Positions 1 to 7,174 of a stretch of 64,000 nucleotides of DNA are shown piece after piece. Each line of letters starts with the position of its first letter. The first letter of the stretch is position 1. The notes beneath the pieces were generated by a model. It saw only the letters and a list, made by a program, of their open reading frames with translations. It was not told where the DNA came from and did not search any database. Source of the stretch: Anaeromyxobacter diazotrophicus (lineage in GTDB: Bacteria > Myxococcota > Myxococcia > Myxococcales > Anaeromyxobacteraceae). Made by a program: the position numbers and the translations under genes. Location of the stretch: NCBI RefSeq assembly GCF_013340205.1, contig NZ_BJTG01000002.1, positions 434,001-498,000 on the forward strand, in the 5' to 3' direction.

Positions 1-1
1 T

Positions 2-511
2 CCACCGCCGCCTCCTCCGCCGCCCGTCGGTACGTACACGCCGGTGGCGTGGAGCGGCTGGGAGCGGAACGGGGTCCTGGTCGGCCCGGCGGTGGCGTTC
101 GCGGGGCGCACCGCGCAGGCCCTCACCGAGGCGAGCGGCGGCACCTACCACTACCTCGTGGGCAGCGACCCGACGCGCGCGACGGGGAGCTGGGAGCTGA
201 CGGCGGTCGCGCACGCGGACCAGGGGAGCCAGCTCTACCTGCAGCTCGACCCCGGAGGCGCGCCCTACCCGCAGGCGAGGTTCGACCTGGCGGGCGGGGC
301 GGTGCGCTCCTCCGCGGGCGGCGGGGCGACGGTGGCGGCCTCGATCGACGACCTGGGCGGCGGCTGGTACCGGTGCCACCTGCTGGTCTCGAGCCCGCTC
401 CAGGCGGTGGACGCCCTCGTGAGCCTGCTCGCCCCCACCTGGGCGACGAGCTACGCGGGGACCGCGGGGCGCGGCGTCTACGTCGCCGAGGTGACCCTCG
501 ACCGGCGGTGA
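2..511 (+). CDS. C-terminal part of a modular secreted or phage-like protein with a binding module (partial)
   Basis: The reading frame is open from the left edge, so this is the 3' end of a longer gene; the GTG at 44 is internal. The visible part begins with a run of eight prolines (a linker) followed by one module of about 150 residues ending at TGA. The module has the signature of the beta-sandwich carbohydrate/ligand-binding modules repeated in phage tail and environmental surface proteins, in particular the GGGWYRCHL segment near its middle and the preceding QARFDLAGGAV strand. Its ligand cannot be told from sequence. No neighbour shares its strand and function: the next feature is a tRNA on the minus strand. 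The family assignment rests on recalled motif resemblance only. Confidence 0.6.
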   Translation, partial: PPPPPPPPVGTYTPVAWSGWERNGVLVGPAVAFAGRTAQALTEASGGTYHYLVGSDPTRATGSWELTAVAHADQGSQLYLQLDPGGAPYPQARFDLAGGAVRSSAGGGATVAASIDDLGGGWYRCHLLVSSPLQAVDALVSLLAPTWATSYAGTAGRGVYVAEVTLDRR

Positions 512-569
512 GCCTCCGGCTTCCCCGTGCTCCCGGGTCGGCGGAAGCGCCGCGGGCGTAGGTGAAAAG

Positions 570-644
570 TGGTGGGGCGCGAGGGACTCGAACCCTCAGC
601 CTACGGCTTAAAAGGCCGCAGCTCTACCGTTGAGCTAGCGCCCC
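570..644 (-). tRNA. tRNA-Lys (anticodon UUU)
   Basis: Read on the minus strand, the sequence folds into a standard cloverleaf. The acceptor stem is GGGGCGC/GCGCCCC, the D-arm GCTC/GAGC, the anticodon stem GCGGC/GCCGT around the 7-base loop CTTTTAA, and the T-arm GAGGG-TTCGAGT-CCCTC. Loop positions 34-36 are TTT, which decodes AAA/AAG lysine codons. The discriminator base is A and the 3' CCA is encoded (positions 572-570). The gene stands alone, antisense to its neighbours. Confidence 0.96.
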
Positions 645-819
645 CTCTCGTGCGCCGACGACGTATAACCCATCCGCGGCGGCGCGCGAGTCTCCGCGCC
701 GGCCCCGCCGGGCGCCGCCCCGTCCCGAGCCGAGGCGCGCTCCCGCCGCGTGCACATGATGCCGTGGGCGCGCGCCGCCCGGGCGGACGCCCGGAGGGCG
801 GGCGGCGCCGGGGACCACG

Positions 820-1626
820 GTGACGCGCGTCGACTACCACTTCCACACCTCGTACTCGTACGACGGGCGGGCCACCCCGCCGGAGATCCTCGAGGCCGCC
901 CGGCGCGCCGGGTTGACCACCGTCTGCGTGACCGACCACGACACCATCGAGGGCGCGCTGGCGCTGCGGGCGCTGGCGGGCGGCGCGCTGGAGGTAGTGA
1001 TCGGGTGCGAGCTCACCTGCGACGACGGCTCGCACGTGATCGGGCTCGGGCTCCAGACGATGTTCGCGGAGCGCCGGCTCCTGGAGGTGATGGACGCCAT
1101 CCACGCCCAGGGCGGCCTCGTGCTCCTGCCGCACCTCTTCCGGCGCGGCAGCGGCGTCTTCCGGCACGAGCTGCGCCGGACCCCGGCGTTCGTGGAGGAG
1201 GTCCTCGCCCGGGCCGATCTGGTCGAGTGCTTCAACGGCCGGGACACCTTCGAGCACAACGCCGCGAGCCGCGCCTTCGCCGCCGAGCGCGGCCTGTCGA
1301 GCGTGGCGAGCAGCGACGCCCACCGCGCCAGCGAGGTGGGCTCGGTCTTCGTCGAGTACGACGCGGCCGCGCCGCTCCACGGGCGCTCGCCGCGGCGGAT
1401 CTGGTTCCCGCCGCAGCGCGAGCTGCACGAGCACCCGCTGAAGCGCGCCGCCCTCGAGCTCTACCATCGGCACGCGGGGGCGCTGCCCCCGTTCGTGCGG
1501 GAAGGCTACCGCGCGGCGCGCCGGCGGCTCCGGAAGGACGACGCGGGGCGGGGCCGGGGGCCCGCCGCGCCGCAGTATCAGCTCGGGACGGCAGGGGAGG
1601 GGGGCCAGCATGCCGGCGGACCGTGA
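820..1626 (+). CDS. PHP-domain metal-dependent phosphoesterase
   Basis: A 268-residue protein of the PHP (polymerase and histidinol phosphatase) superfamily. The metal-binding residues are in order: H7-x-H9 and D15 in HFHTSYSYDG, D39-H40-D41 in TDHDTIEG, E64 in GCELT, H105 in LPHLF and a late SSDAH motif. The domain resembles TrpH/YciV-type phosphoesterases, which hydrolyse nucleotide or other phosphate esters; the substrate here is unknown. The GTG at 820 is used because it directly precedes the first PHP strand. The stop overlaps the phosphoglycosyl transferase gene by 17 bp, so the two are probably co-transcribed. A PHP-type tyrosine phosphatase role (CpsB-like, opposing the Wzc kinase at 9.1 kb) is possible but not favoured by the N-terminal motif. 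Confidence 0.85.
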   Translation: MTRVDYHFHTSYSYDGRATPPEILEAARRAGLTTVCVTDHDTIEGALALRALAGGALEVVIGCELTCDDGSHVIGLGLQTMFAERRLLEVMDAIHAQGGLVLLPHLFRRGSGVFRHELRRTPAFVEEVLARADLVECFNGRDTFEHNAASRAFAAERGLSSVASSDAHRASEVGSVFVEYDAAAPLHGRSPRRIWFPPQRELHEHPLKRAALELYHRHAGALPPFVREGYRAARRRLRKDDAGRGRGPAAPQYQLGTAGEGGQHAGGP

Positions 1627-2275
1627 GCGCGGGCGCGGCGCGCAGCTCGCCGTGAAGCGGGCGCTCGACGTGGCGGGGTCGGCGCTCCTCCTGGCCGCGC
1701 TCTCGCCGGTGATGCTGCTCGTGGCGGCGGCGGTGAGGGCCGACTCCCGCGGCGGCGCGATCTTCCGCCAGCAGCGCGCCGGTCGCGGAGGGCGGCTCTT
1801 CACCATGTACAAGTTCCGGACCATGGTGGAGGGCGCGGAGCGGTCGCCGCTCGGCAGCTACTGCTACCGCGACGACCCCCGCATCACCCGCGCCGGGCGG
1901 CTCCTGCGCCGCACCAGCCTCGACGAGCTGCCGCAGCTCGTGAACGTCCTGAAGGGCGACATGAGCTTCGTCGGCCCCCGCCCCGACCTGCCCCACCACG
2001 CCGAGCGCTACGACGCGCGCCAGCGCGGGCGGCTCGACATGCGGCCCGGGATCACCGGCTGGGCGCAGGTCAACGGGCGCAACGGGATCTCCTGGCCGGC
2101 CCGGATCGAGCTCGACCTCGCCTACGTGCACGGCTGGTCCCTGTGGCGCGACCTGCAGGTCGTCGCGCGCACCGTGAAGGTGGTGCTGGCGCGCGAGGGG
2201 ACGGAGCTGCCGAGGAAGCTCGGCGAACCCACGGGAGAGCGGCCATGGCCGGAGCAGAAGCGCGACGCGAGCTGA
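1610..2275 (+). CDS. Undecaprenyl-phosphate sugar phosphotransferase (PglC-like, monotopic)
   Basis: A 221-residue small phosphoglycosyl transferase that transfers a sugar-1-phosphate from a UDP-sugar to undecaprenyl phosphate, the first membrane step of glycan assembly. A single re-entrant hydrophobic helix lies at residues about 20-43. The family motifs follow: [16 protein letters not shown], the catalytic Asp-Glu pair in SLDELPQL, the MSFVGPRP loop and [13 protein letters not shown]. It lacks the CoA-binding-like N-terminal domain of WbaP enzymes, so it corresponds to the PglC/WecP short form. The ATG at 1610 overlaps the PHP gene, and the next gene starts inside its end (31 bp). With the dehydratase and aminotransferase nearby, a diamino or amino sugar donor is likely. 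Confidence 0.92.
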   Translation: MPADRERGRGAQLAVKRALDVAGSALLLAALSPVMLLVAAAVRADSRGGAIFRQQRAGRGGRLFTMYKFRTMVEGAERSPLGSYCYRDDPRITRAGRLLRRTSLDELPQLVNVLKGDMSFVGPRPDLPHHAERYDARQRGRLDMRPGITGWAQVNGRNGISWPARIELDLAYVHGWSLWRDLQVVARTVKVVLAREGTELPRKLGEPTGERPWPEQKRDAS

Positions 2276-3309
2276 CGGCGCTGGTGACCGGGGCGGGCGC
2301 GCCGCCCGGGGTGAGCATCTTCAAGGCCCTCCGCCAGTCGGCGCTGCGGCCGCGGGTGGTGGCGACCGACGCCGACCCGATCTCGGTGGGCCTGTTCCGC
2401 GCCGACGCGGGGTACGTGCTGCCGCGCGTGACCGCGGACGAGCCGGCCTACCTGTCGCGCCTCGAGGAGGTGTGCCGCCGCGAGCGGGTGGACCTCGTCT
2501 GCTTCGGGTCCGAGGTGGAGATGCGGCGGGTCGCGCCCTTCCGCGCCGAGCTCGAGCGGCGCACCGGGGCGCGGCTGGTCGTGAACGAGGCGGCGCTGCT
2601 CGAGCGCTTCATGGACAAGTGGGGCATGTTCGAGGCGCTGCACGACCGCGGGCTGCCGGTGCCGGAGACCGTCCTGGCCGGCGACCGGGCCGCCGCGGCG
2701 GCGCTGGTGGCCCGGCGCGGCTTCCCGCTCATCCTCAAGCCCCGCCACGGCTCCGGCTCGCGCGACCTCCACCTCGTGAAGAGCGCCGGCGAGCTCGCCT
2801 GGCTGACCGAGCACGTGCCGGAGCCGGTGCTGCAGGAGCACCTGCTGCCCGACGACGAGGAGTACACGGTGGGCGTCTACCGCAGCCCACGCTCGGGCTA
2901 CCTGGGGCAGATCACCTTCCGGCGCAGCCTGGCGGCCGGGCTCACCTACAAGGCCGAGGTGGTCTTCGACGAGGAGATCGCCGCGGCGTGCCGGCGGGTG
3001 GTGGAGGCCTTCGACCTCTGGGGGCCGGTGAACCTGCAGCTCCGGAAGACCCGCGAGGGCGTGCGCGTCTTCGAGATCAACCTGCGCTTCTCCAGCTCGG
3101 CGGTGATGCGCGCCCACTTCGGCTTCAACGAGGCCGAGCTGTGCCTGCGCGACCTCGTGCTGGGCGAGCCGCTCGCCATGCCTGCGGTCCGCCGCGGCTG
3201 GGCGCTGCGGTACTGGGACGAGGTCTACCTCGACGAGGAGGCGTGCGCCGCAGTCCGCCGCGACGGCCGGGTGGAGGGGCCGGCGGGGCGGAAGGAGGCC
3301 GACTTCTGA
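2245..3309 (+). CDS. ATP-grasp ligase (carbamoyl-phosphate-synthase-like)
   Basis: A 354-residue ATP-grasp enzyme. The N-terminal pre-ATP-grasp Rossmann-like part is residues about 1-110 (LVTGAGAPPG near the start). The ATP-grasp fold follows, with FPLILKPRHGSGSRD (nucleotide-binding strand and glycine loop), the VLQEHLLPDDEEYTV hinge and the metal-binding EINLRFSSS motif. Such enzymes activate a carboxylate as acyl-phosphate and join it to an amine. The ATG at 2245 is chosen over the longer open frame because the preceding codons lie inside the transferase gene; overlap is 31 bp. Its position beside PglC-, PglE- and PglF-like genes suggests it acylates a sugar amino group, but that is inference. 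The gene ends one base before a convergent gene. Confidence 0.87.
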   Translation: MAGAEARRELTALVTGAGAPPGVSIFKALRQSALRPRVVATDADPISVGLFRADAGYVLPRVTADEPAYLSRLEEVCRRERVDLVCFGSEVEMRRVAPFRAELERRTGARLVVNEAALLERFMDKWGMFEALHDRGLPVPETVLAGDRAAAAALVARRGFPLILKPRHGSGSRDLHLVKSAGELAWLTEHVPEPVLQEHLLPDDEEYTVGVYRSPRSGYLGQITFRRSLAAGLTYKAEVVFDEEIAAACRRVVEAFDLWGPVNLQLRKTREGVRVFEINLRFSSSAVMRAHFGFNEAELCLRDLVLGEPLAMPAVRRGWALRYWDEVYLDEEACAAVRRDGRVEGPAGRKEADF

Positions 3310-4512
3310 TCAGCCCGCCGGGGCGACCGCCGCGGCCGCCCCGGCGAAGGCCACCCCGGCCTCCGCCGGCGCGCGGGCCGGCGCCGCCGCCCGCCGCGCG
3401 GTGCGGCGGACCACCTCGATCACCCGGTGCTGGTCGGCGAGGGTGAGGCTGCTCGAGCTGGGCAGGCACAGCCCGCGCGCGAAGAGCCCCGCCGAGACCT
3501 CGCCGCCGTGGCGCGGCCAGTGCGCGTGCAGCGGCTGCAGGTGCATCGGCTTCCACAGCGGCCGCGCCTCGATGTCCTCGGCGGCGAGCGCGGCGAGCAC
3601 CTCGTCGCGGGTGGCGCCGGCGCGCGCCGGATCGAGCGTGAGGCAGGTGAGCCAGTGCGTGTGGAGGCCGTAGGCCGCCTCCGGCATGAACTCGACGCCC
3701 GGCAGGTCCGAGAGCGCGGCGCGGTAGCGCGCCTCGACGGCGCGCCGCTGCCGCACCCGCTCGTCCAGCACCTCGAGCTGGCCGCGCCCGATCGCGGCGA
3801 GCACGTTGGACATCCGGTAGTTGTAACCGACCTCGACGTGGTGGTACGCGGGGCCGGGCTCGCGCGCCTGCGTGGACCAGTAGCGCGCCTTGTCGATCCA
3901 GTCGGCGCGCGGCGACGCGAGCACCCCGCCGCCGGTGGTGGTGATGATCTTGTTCCCGTTGAACGAGAACGCGGCCAGGTCGCCGAACGAGCCCGCCGGC
4001 CGGCCGCGGTAGCTCGCGCCCAGCGCCTCGGCGGCGTCCTCCAGGAGCGGCACGCCGTGCGCGCGGCACAGCGCGGCGATGGGGTCGAGGTCGGCGCACT
4101 GGCCGTAGAGGTGGACCACCACCACCGCCCTGGGCGGCCTGCCCCGGCGCCCGCGCTCGGCGAGCGCCTCCTCGAGGAGCGCCGGGCTCATCATCCAGCT
4201 CCCGGGCTCGCTGTCCACGAAGACCGGCGTCGCGCCGAGGTACAGGATCGGGTTCACGCTCGCCACGAAGGTGAAGTCCGAGACGATCACCTCGTCCCCG
4301 GGCCCGACGCCCAGCAGGCGCAGCCCGAGGTGGATGGCGGCCGTCCCGCTCGCCAGCGCCACCGCCGGCCGCCCCAGCCGCTCGCCGAAGGCGCGCTCGA
4401 ACGCGTCGAGCTGGGGCCCCACGCTGGACAGCCAGTTCGACGCGAAGGCCTCGCGGACGTAGCCCTCCTCGCGGCCGCCCATGTGCGGCACCGACAGATG
4501 GACGCGACCCAT
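3310..4512 (-). CDS. DegT/DnrJ/EryC1/StrS-family sugar aminotransferase (PglE-like)
   Basis: A 400-residue fold-type I PLP aminotransferase that converts a UDP-4-keto-sugar to the 4-amino-sugar. Motifs include ALASGTAAIHLGL (phosphate binding), DFTFVASVNPILYLGATPVFVD, LLEDAAEALGA and SFNGNKIITTTGGG with the Schiff-base lysine at residue 188, then YNYRMSNVLAAIGRGQL. The C-terminal 35 residues are alanine- and proline-rich and probably unstructured. It lies 10 bp downstream of the glycosyltransferase gene that starts at 5728 on the same strand, and its stop abuts the ATP-grasp stop. Together with the 4,6-dehydratase at 7175-9133 it would form the usual two-step route to UDP-4-amino-4,6-dideoxy-GlcNAc. 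Confidence 0.92.
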   Translation of the reverse strand: MGRVHLSVPHMGGREEGYVREAFASNWLSSVGPQLDAFERAFGERLGRPAVALASGTAAIHLGLRLLGVGPGDEVIVSDFTFVASVNPILYLGATPVFVDSEPGSWMMSPALLEEALAERGRRGRPPRAVVVVHLYGQCADLDPIAALCRAHGVPLLEDAAEALGASYRGRPAGSFGDLAAFSFNGNKIITTTGGGVLASPRADWIDKARYWSTQAREPGPAYHHVEVGYNYRMSNVLAAIGRGQLEVLDERVRQRRAVEARYRAALSDLPGVEFMPEAAYGLHTHWLTCLTLDPARAGATRDEVLAALAAEDIEARPLWKPMHLQPLHAHWPRHGGEVSAGLFARGLCLPSSSSLTLADQHRVIEVVRRTARRAAAPARAPAEAGVAFAGAAAAVAPAG

Positions 4513-4522
4513 GCGCTGCCCC

Positions 4523-5728
4523 CTAGCCTTGCCCGCCGGCCGGCACGAGCGGCGCTCGCCCCGCCCGCGCCACCTGCTCCACGTACGCGTCGTGGAGCGC
4601 GCTCCAGAGCCGCTCCTGCGCGAAGTCCCGCAGCACGCGCGCGCGCGCCGCCTCGCCGTGCCGCCGCCGCAGCGCCGGATCGGCGAGGTAGGCCCGCAGC
4701 GCGCCGGTCAGCGCCGCCGCGTCGCGCGCCGGGACGAGCGTCCCGGTGACCCCGTCCACCACCGCGTCCACGCACCCGGGGACGCGCGTCGACACCACCG
4801 GCAGCCCCATCGCCGCCGCCTCCAGCGGCACGACCGGGAAGCCCTCGCGGTAGCTGGGGAGGGCGAGGACGTCCATGGCGCGGAAGTACCTCGGCGTGTC
4901 CCAGTCCTGGCCGGCGAGGAGGACGCGCGGATCGCCCGCGAGCGACGCCACCACCTCGGAGGGGATGGGGTCCTGCGGCTCGAGCGGCCCGACCAGCACG
5001 AGCCGCAGGTCCGGCAGCTCCTCGCGCAGCACGGTCCAGGCCCTCCAGAGCTCGACCACGCCCTTCTCGCGCACCAGGCGCCCGACGAAGCCCAGCACGC
5101 GCGCGCGCTCCGGCAGGCCCAGCGCGGCGCGCGCGGCGGCGGCCTGCTCGGGCGACGGCGCGCGGAAGCGGCCGGCCGCGTCGATGCCGTTGATGCTGCC
5201 GCCGAGGAGGACGGAGACCTTCTCGGGCGGCGCGACGCCCTCGGCCACCGCCAGCTCCGCCACCGAGCGCGAGACGCACAGGACGCGCGTCGCGAGCGCC
5301 GCGGCCAGGCGCTCGGTGGTGCGCAGCAGGCGGCGCGCGAGCCCCGTCGCCGTCAGGAAGCGCAGCCCGTGCACGTGGTAGACGCGGACCGGCACGCCGG
5401 CCAGCCACGCCGCCAGCATCCCGAGCAGCCCGCCCTTGGGCGTGTGCGCGTCGACGAGGTCGGGGCGGAGGCGCCGCATCAGGAGGACGAGGCGGACCAG
5501 CGCCACCAGGTCGCGCCCCGGCGTGATGGCGCGCGCCATCGGGACGCGGTGGACCACGACCCCCTCGGCGCGCTCGAAGCGCTCCAGGGCGGGGCCGGGC
5601 GAGGAGACCGCCGCCACCTCGAAGCCTCGCCCGCGGAGGTACCCGGGCTGGCCGGTGAGGAAGAGCAGGCTCTCGGGCACGGTCGTGACGTGCAGGAGCC
5701 GCAGCGGCCGGGCGATGACGGTCAGCAC
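4523..5728 (-). CDS. GT4-family glycosyltransferase (PglA/EpsD-like)
   Basis: A 401-residue GT-B glycosyltransferase. The N-terminal acceptor domain contains RLLHVTTVPESLLFLTGQPGYL and HTPKGGLLGMLAAWLAGVP. The C-terminal nucleotide-sugar domain has VLGFVGRLVREKGV, the EGFPVVPLEAAAMGLPVVST (EX7E-type) motif and VDAVVDGVTGTLVP. Enzymes with this N-terminal PKG(G/A)-type motif often add the second sugar to an undecaprenyl-diphosphate amino sugar, as PglA does in the bacillosamine pathway. The ATG at 5728 gives the normal family length. It is the first gene of a two-gene minus-strand unit with the aminotransferase. The sugar donor cannot be assigned. Confidence 0.88.
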   Translation of the reverse strand: MLTVIARPLRLLHVTTVPESLLFLTGQPGYLRGRGFEVAAVSSPGPALERFERAEGVVVHRVPMARAITPGRDLVALVRLVLLMRRLRPDLVDAHTPKGGLLGMLAAWLAGVPVRVYHVHGLRFLTATGLARRLLRTTERLAAALATRVLCVSRSVAELAVAEGVAPPEKVSVLLGGSINGIDAAGRFRAPSPEQAAAARAALGLPERARVLGFVGRLVREKGVVELWRAWTVLREELPDLRLVLVGPLEPQDPIPSEVVASLAGDPRVLLAGQDWDTPRYFRAMDVLALPSYREGFPVVPLEAAAMGLPVVSTRVPGCVDAVVDGVTGTLVPARDAAALTGALRAYLADPALRRRHGEAARARVLRDFAQERLWSALHDAYVEQVARAGRAPLVPAGGQG

Positions 5729-5911
5729 GCGAGCAAGGTGGCGTCTCCCGGACGGCCGCGGGAGGGATCACTTGGGTCAGGCCGGGCGCGGCGTGCGCGC
5801 GAGGGCCCGCTCGCCCGCCCGCCTTCCGCGCGGGGGACCTGCGGGCCCTCGGCAGGCGGGGTGCCCAACGAGGCGGGCGCCGCGCGCGCGCCGAGCGACC
5901 ATCGTGCGCTC

Positions 5912-6952
5912 ATGGACTTCCGCGTGCTCGACGCCGCCTCGCCCGAGGATCTCGCCCGGTGGCTCGCCCTGTGGCGGCGGTGGCCGCGGCGCGAGATCCA
6001 GGCGCACCCGGAGTACGCGCGCCTCTTTGCGCGTCCGTGCGACCGCGTGGTGTGCGCGGTGGGCGAGGACGCGGACGGCGGCATCCTCTTCCCGCTCCTG
6101 CTGCGCCCGCTCGCGGCCGAGCCGTGGGCCGCGCCGGGCGAGGCGCGGCTCGACGCCGTGACCCCGTACGGCTACGGCGGGCCGTTCGCCTGGGGGCGCC
6201 GCGACGAGGAGGCCTACTGGCGCGCGCACGAGCGCTGGTGCGAGCAGGAGCGGATCGTCAGCACCTTCGTGCGGCTCTCGCTCTTCCCGGAGCAGCTGGC
6301 GGAGCTCCCGGGCCACGTCGAGGTCCGCTCGCGCAACATCGTGGTGCCGCTGCAGGGCGGCCCCGAGGCGCTCTGGCGCGGGTACGAGGGGAAGGTGCGC
6401 AGGTGGGTGCAGGTGGCCGAGCGCGCCGGGCTGCAGGTGGAGCTGGATCGCGAGGGCGCGCGCCTCGACGACTTCGTCCGCGTCTACACGCACACCATGG
6501 AGCGGAACGGCGCCGACCCCTGGTACTTCTTCCCGCGCGCCTTCTTCGCGCAGCTGGTGGAGCGGCTCGCGGGCCACTTCGCCTTCTTCCACACGCTCTC
6601 GCAGGGCGCGGTGGTCTCCTCTGATCTGGTGCTCTGCTCCGAGGAGCACGTCTACTACTTCCTCGGCGGGACGCACGCCGACGCCTTCCCGCTCGGCCCG
6701 AACTACCTCCTGAAGCACCGCATCGCCAGCTGGGCCGCCGGGGAGGGGAAGCAGGGCTACGTGCTGGGCGGCGGCTACGCGCCGGGCGACGGGCTCTTCC
6801 GCTACAAGCGCGCCTACGCGCGGTCGGGCGAGGTGCCGTTCCGCGTCGGCTGCCTCGTGCACGACGAGCGCGCGTACGTCGGCCTCGTCGCCGCGCGCAC
6901 CGGAGCCGGCTGGTCGCCGCGCCCGGGGTTCTTCCCCGGGTACCGCGCCTGA
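5912..6952 (+). CDS. FemAB-like GNAT-fold acyl/aminoacyl transferase
   Basis: A 346-residue protein with the double-GNAT architecture of FemAB/peptidoglycan-bridge transferases. The last third carries the typical motif series: LGGTHADAF, PNYLLKHRIASWA, LGGGYAPGDGLFRYKRAYA and PFRVG. FemX-type members use aminoacyl-tRNA to add amino acids to cell-wall precursors, whereas relatives in polysaccharide loci are thought to acylate sugars. The ATG at 5912 follows a 183-bp gap with no other clear signal, and the upstream open frame lacks domain content. It lies between two glycan-biosynthesis units on opposite strands, so a role in modifying the glycan is the best guess. Confidence 0.8.
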   Translation: MDFRVLDAASPEDLARWLALWRRWPRREIQAHPEYARLFARPCDRVVCAVGEDADGGILFPLLLRPLAAEPWAAPGEARLDAVTPYGYGGPFAWGRRDEEAYWRAHERWCEQERIVSTFVRLSLFPEQLAELPGHVEVRSRNIVVPLQGGPEALWRGYEGKVRRWVQVAERAGLQVELDREGARLDDFVRVYTHTMERNGADPWYFFPRAFFAQLVERLAGHFAFFHTLSQGAVVSSDLVLCSEEHVYYFLGGTHADAFPLGPNYLLKHRIASWAAGEGKQGYVLGGGYAPGDGLFRYKRAYARSGEVPFRVGCLVHDERAYVGLVAARTGAGWSPRPGFFPGYRA

Positions 6953-7174
6953 ACTGGGCGAGCGGGCGGCGGCCGGCCCCGTGGACGGACGGGCGAGCGA
7001 GCCCTCCGGCGCTCGCGGCCGGGCGGGTAACACGCACCGTGAAGGTACGGTCGCACGCCCCTGCAGCGAGCCCTCTGGCGGGAGCGCGGACCCCGAGCGG
7101 AGGGATGCTTCTGCGGCGCAGGCTGCGAACTCATGTTGGCGGTGGGTGGGCGGCAGGTCGGCGGGGGGTCGGGC

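Noticed and set aside
7030-7130. Possible cyclic-dinucleotide (GEMM-type) riboswitch upstream of the dehydratase gene
   Set aside because: ACGCACCGT...ACGGTCGCAC forms a small hairpin, but the conserved GEMM core bases and second helix are not present at the right positions.
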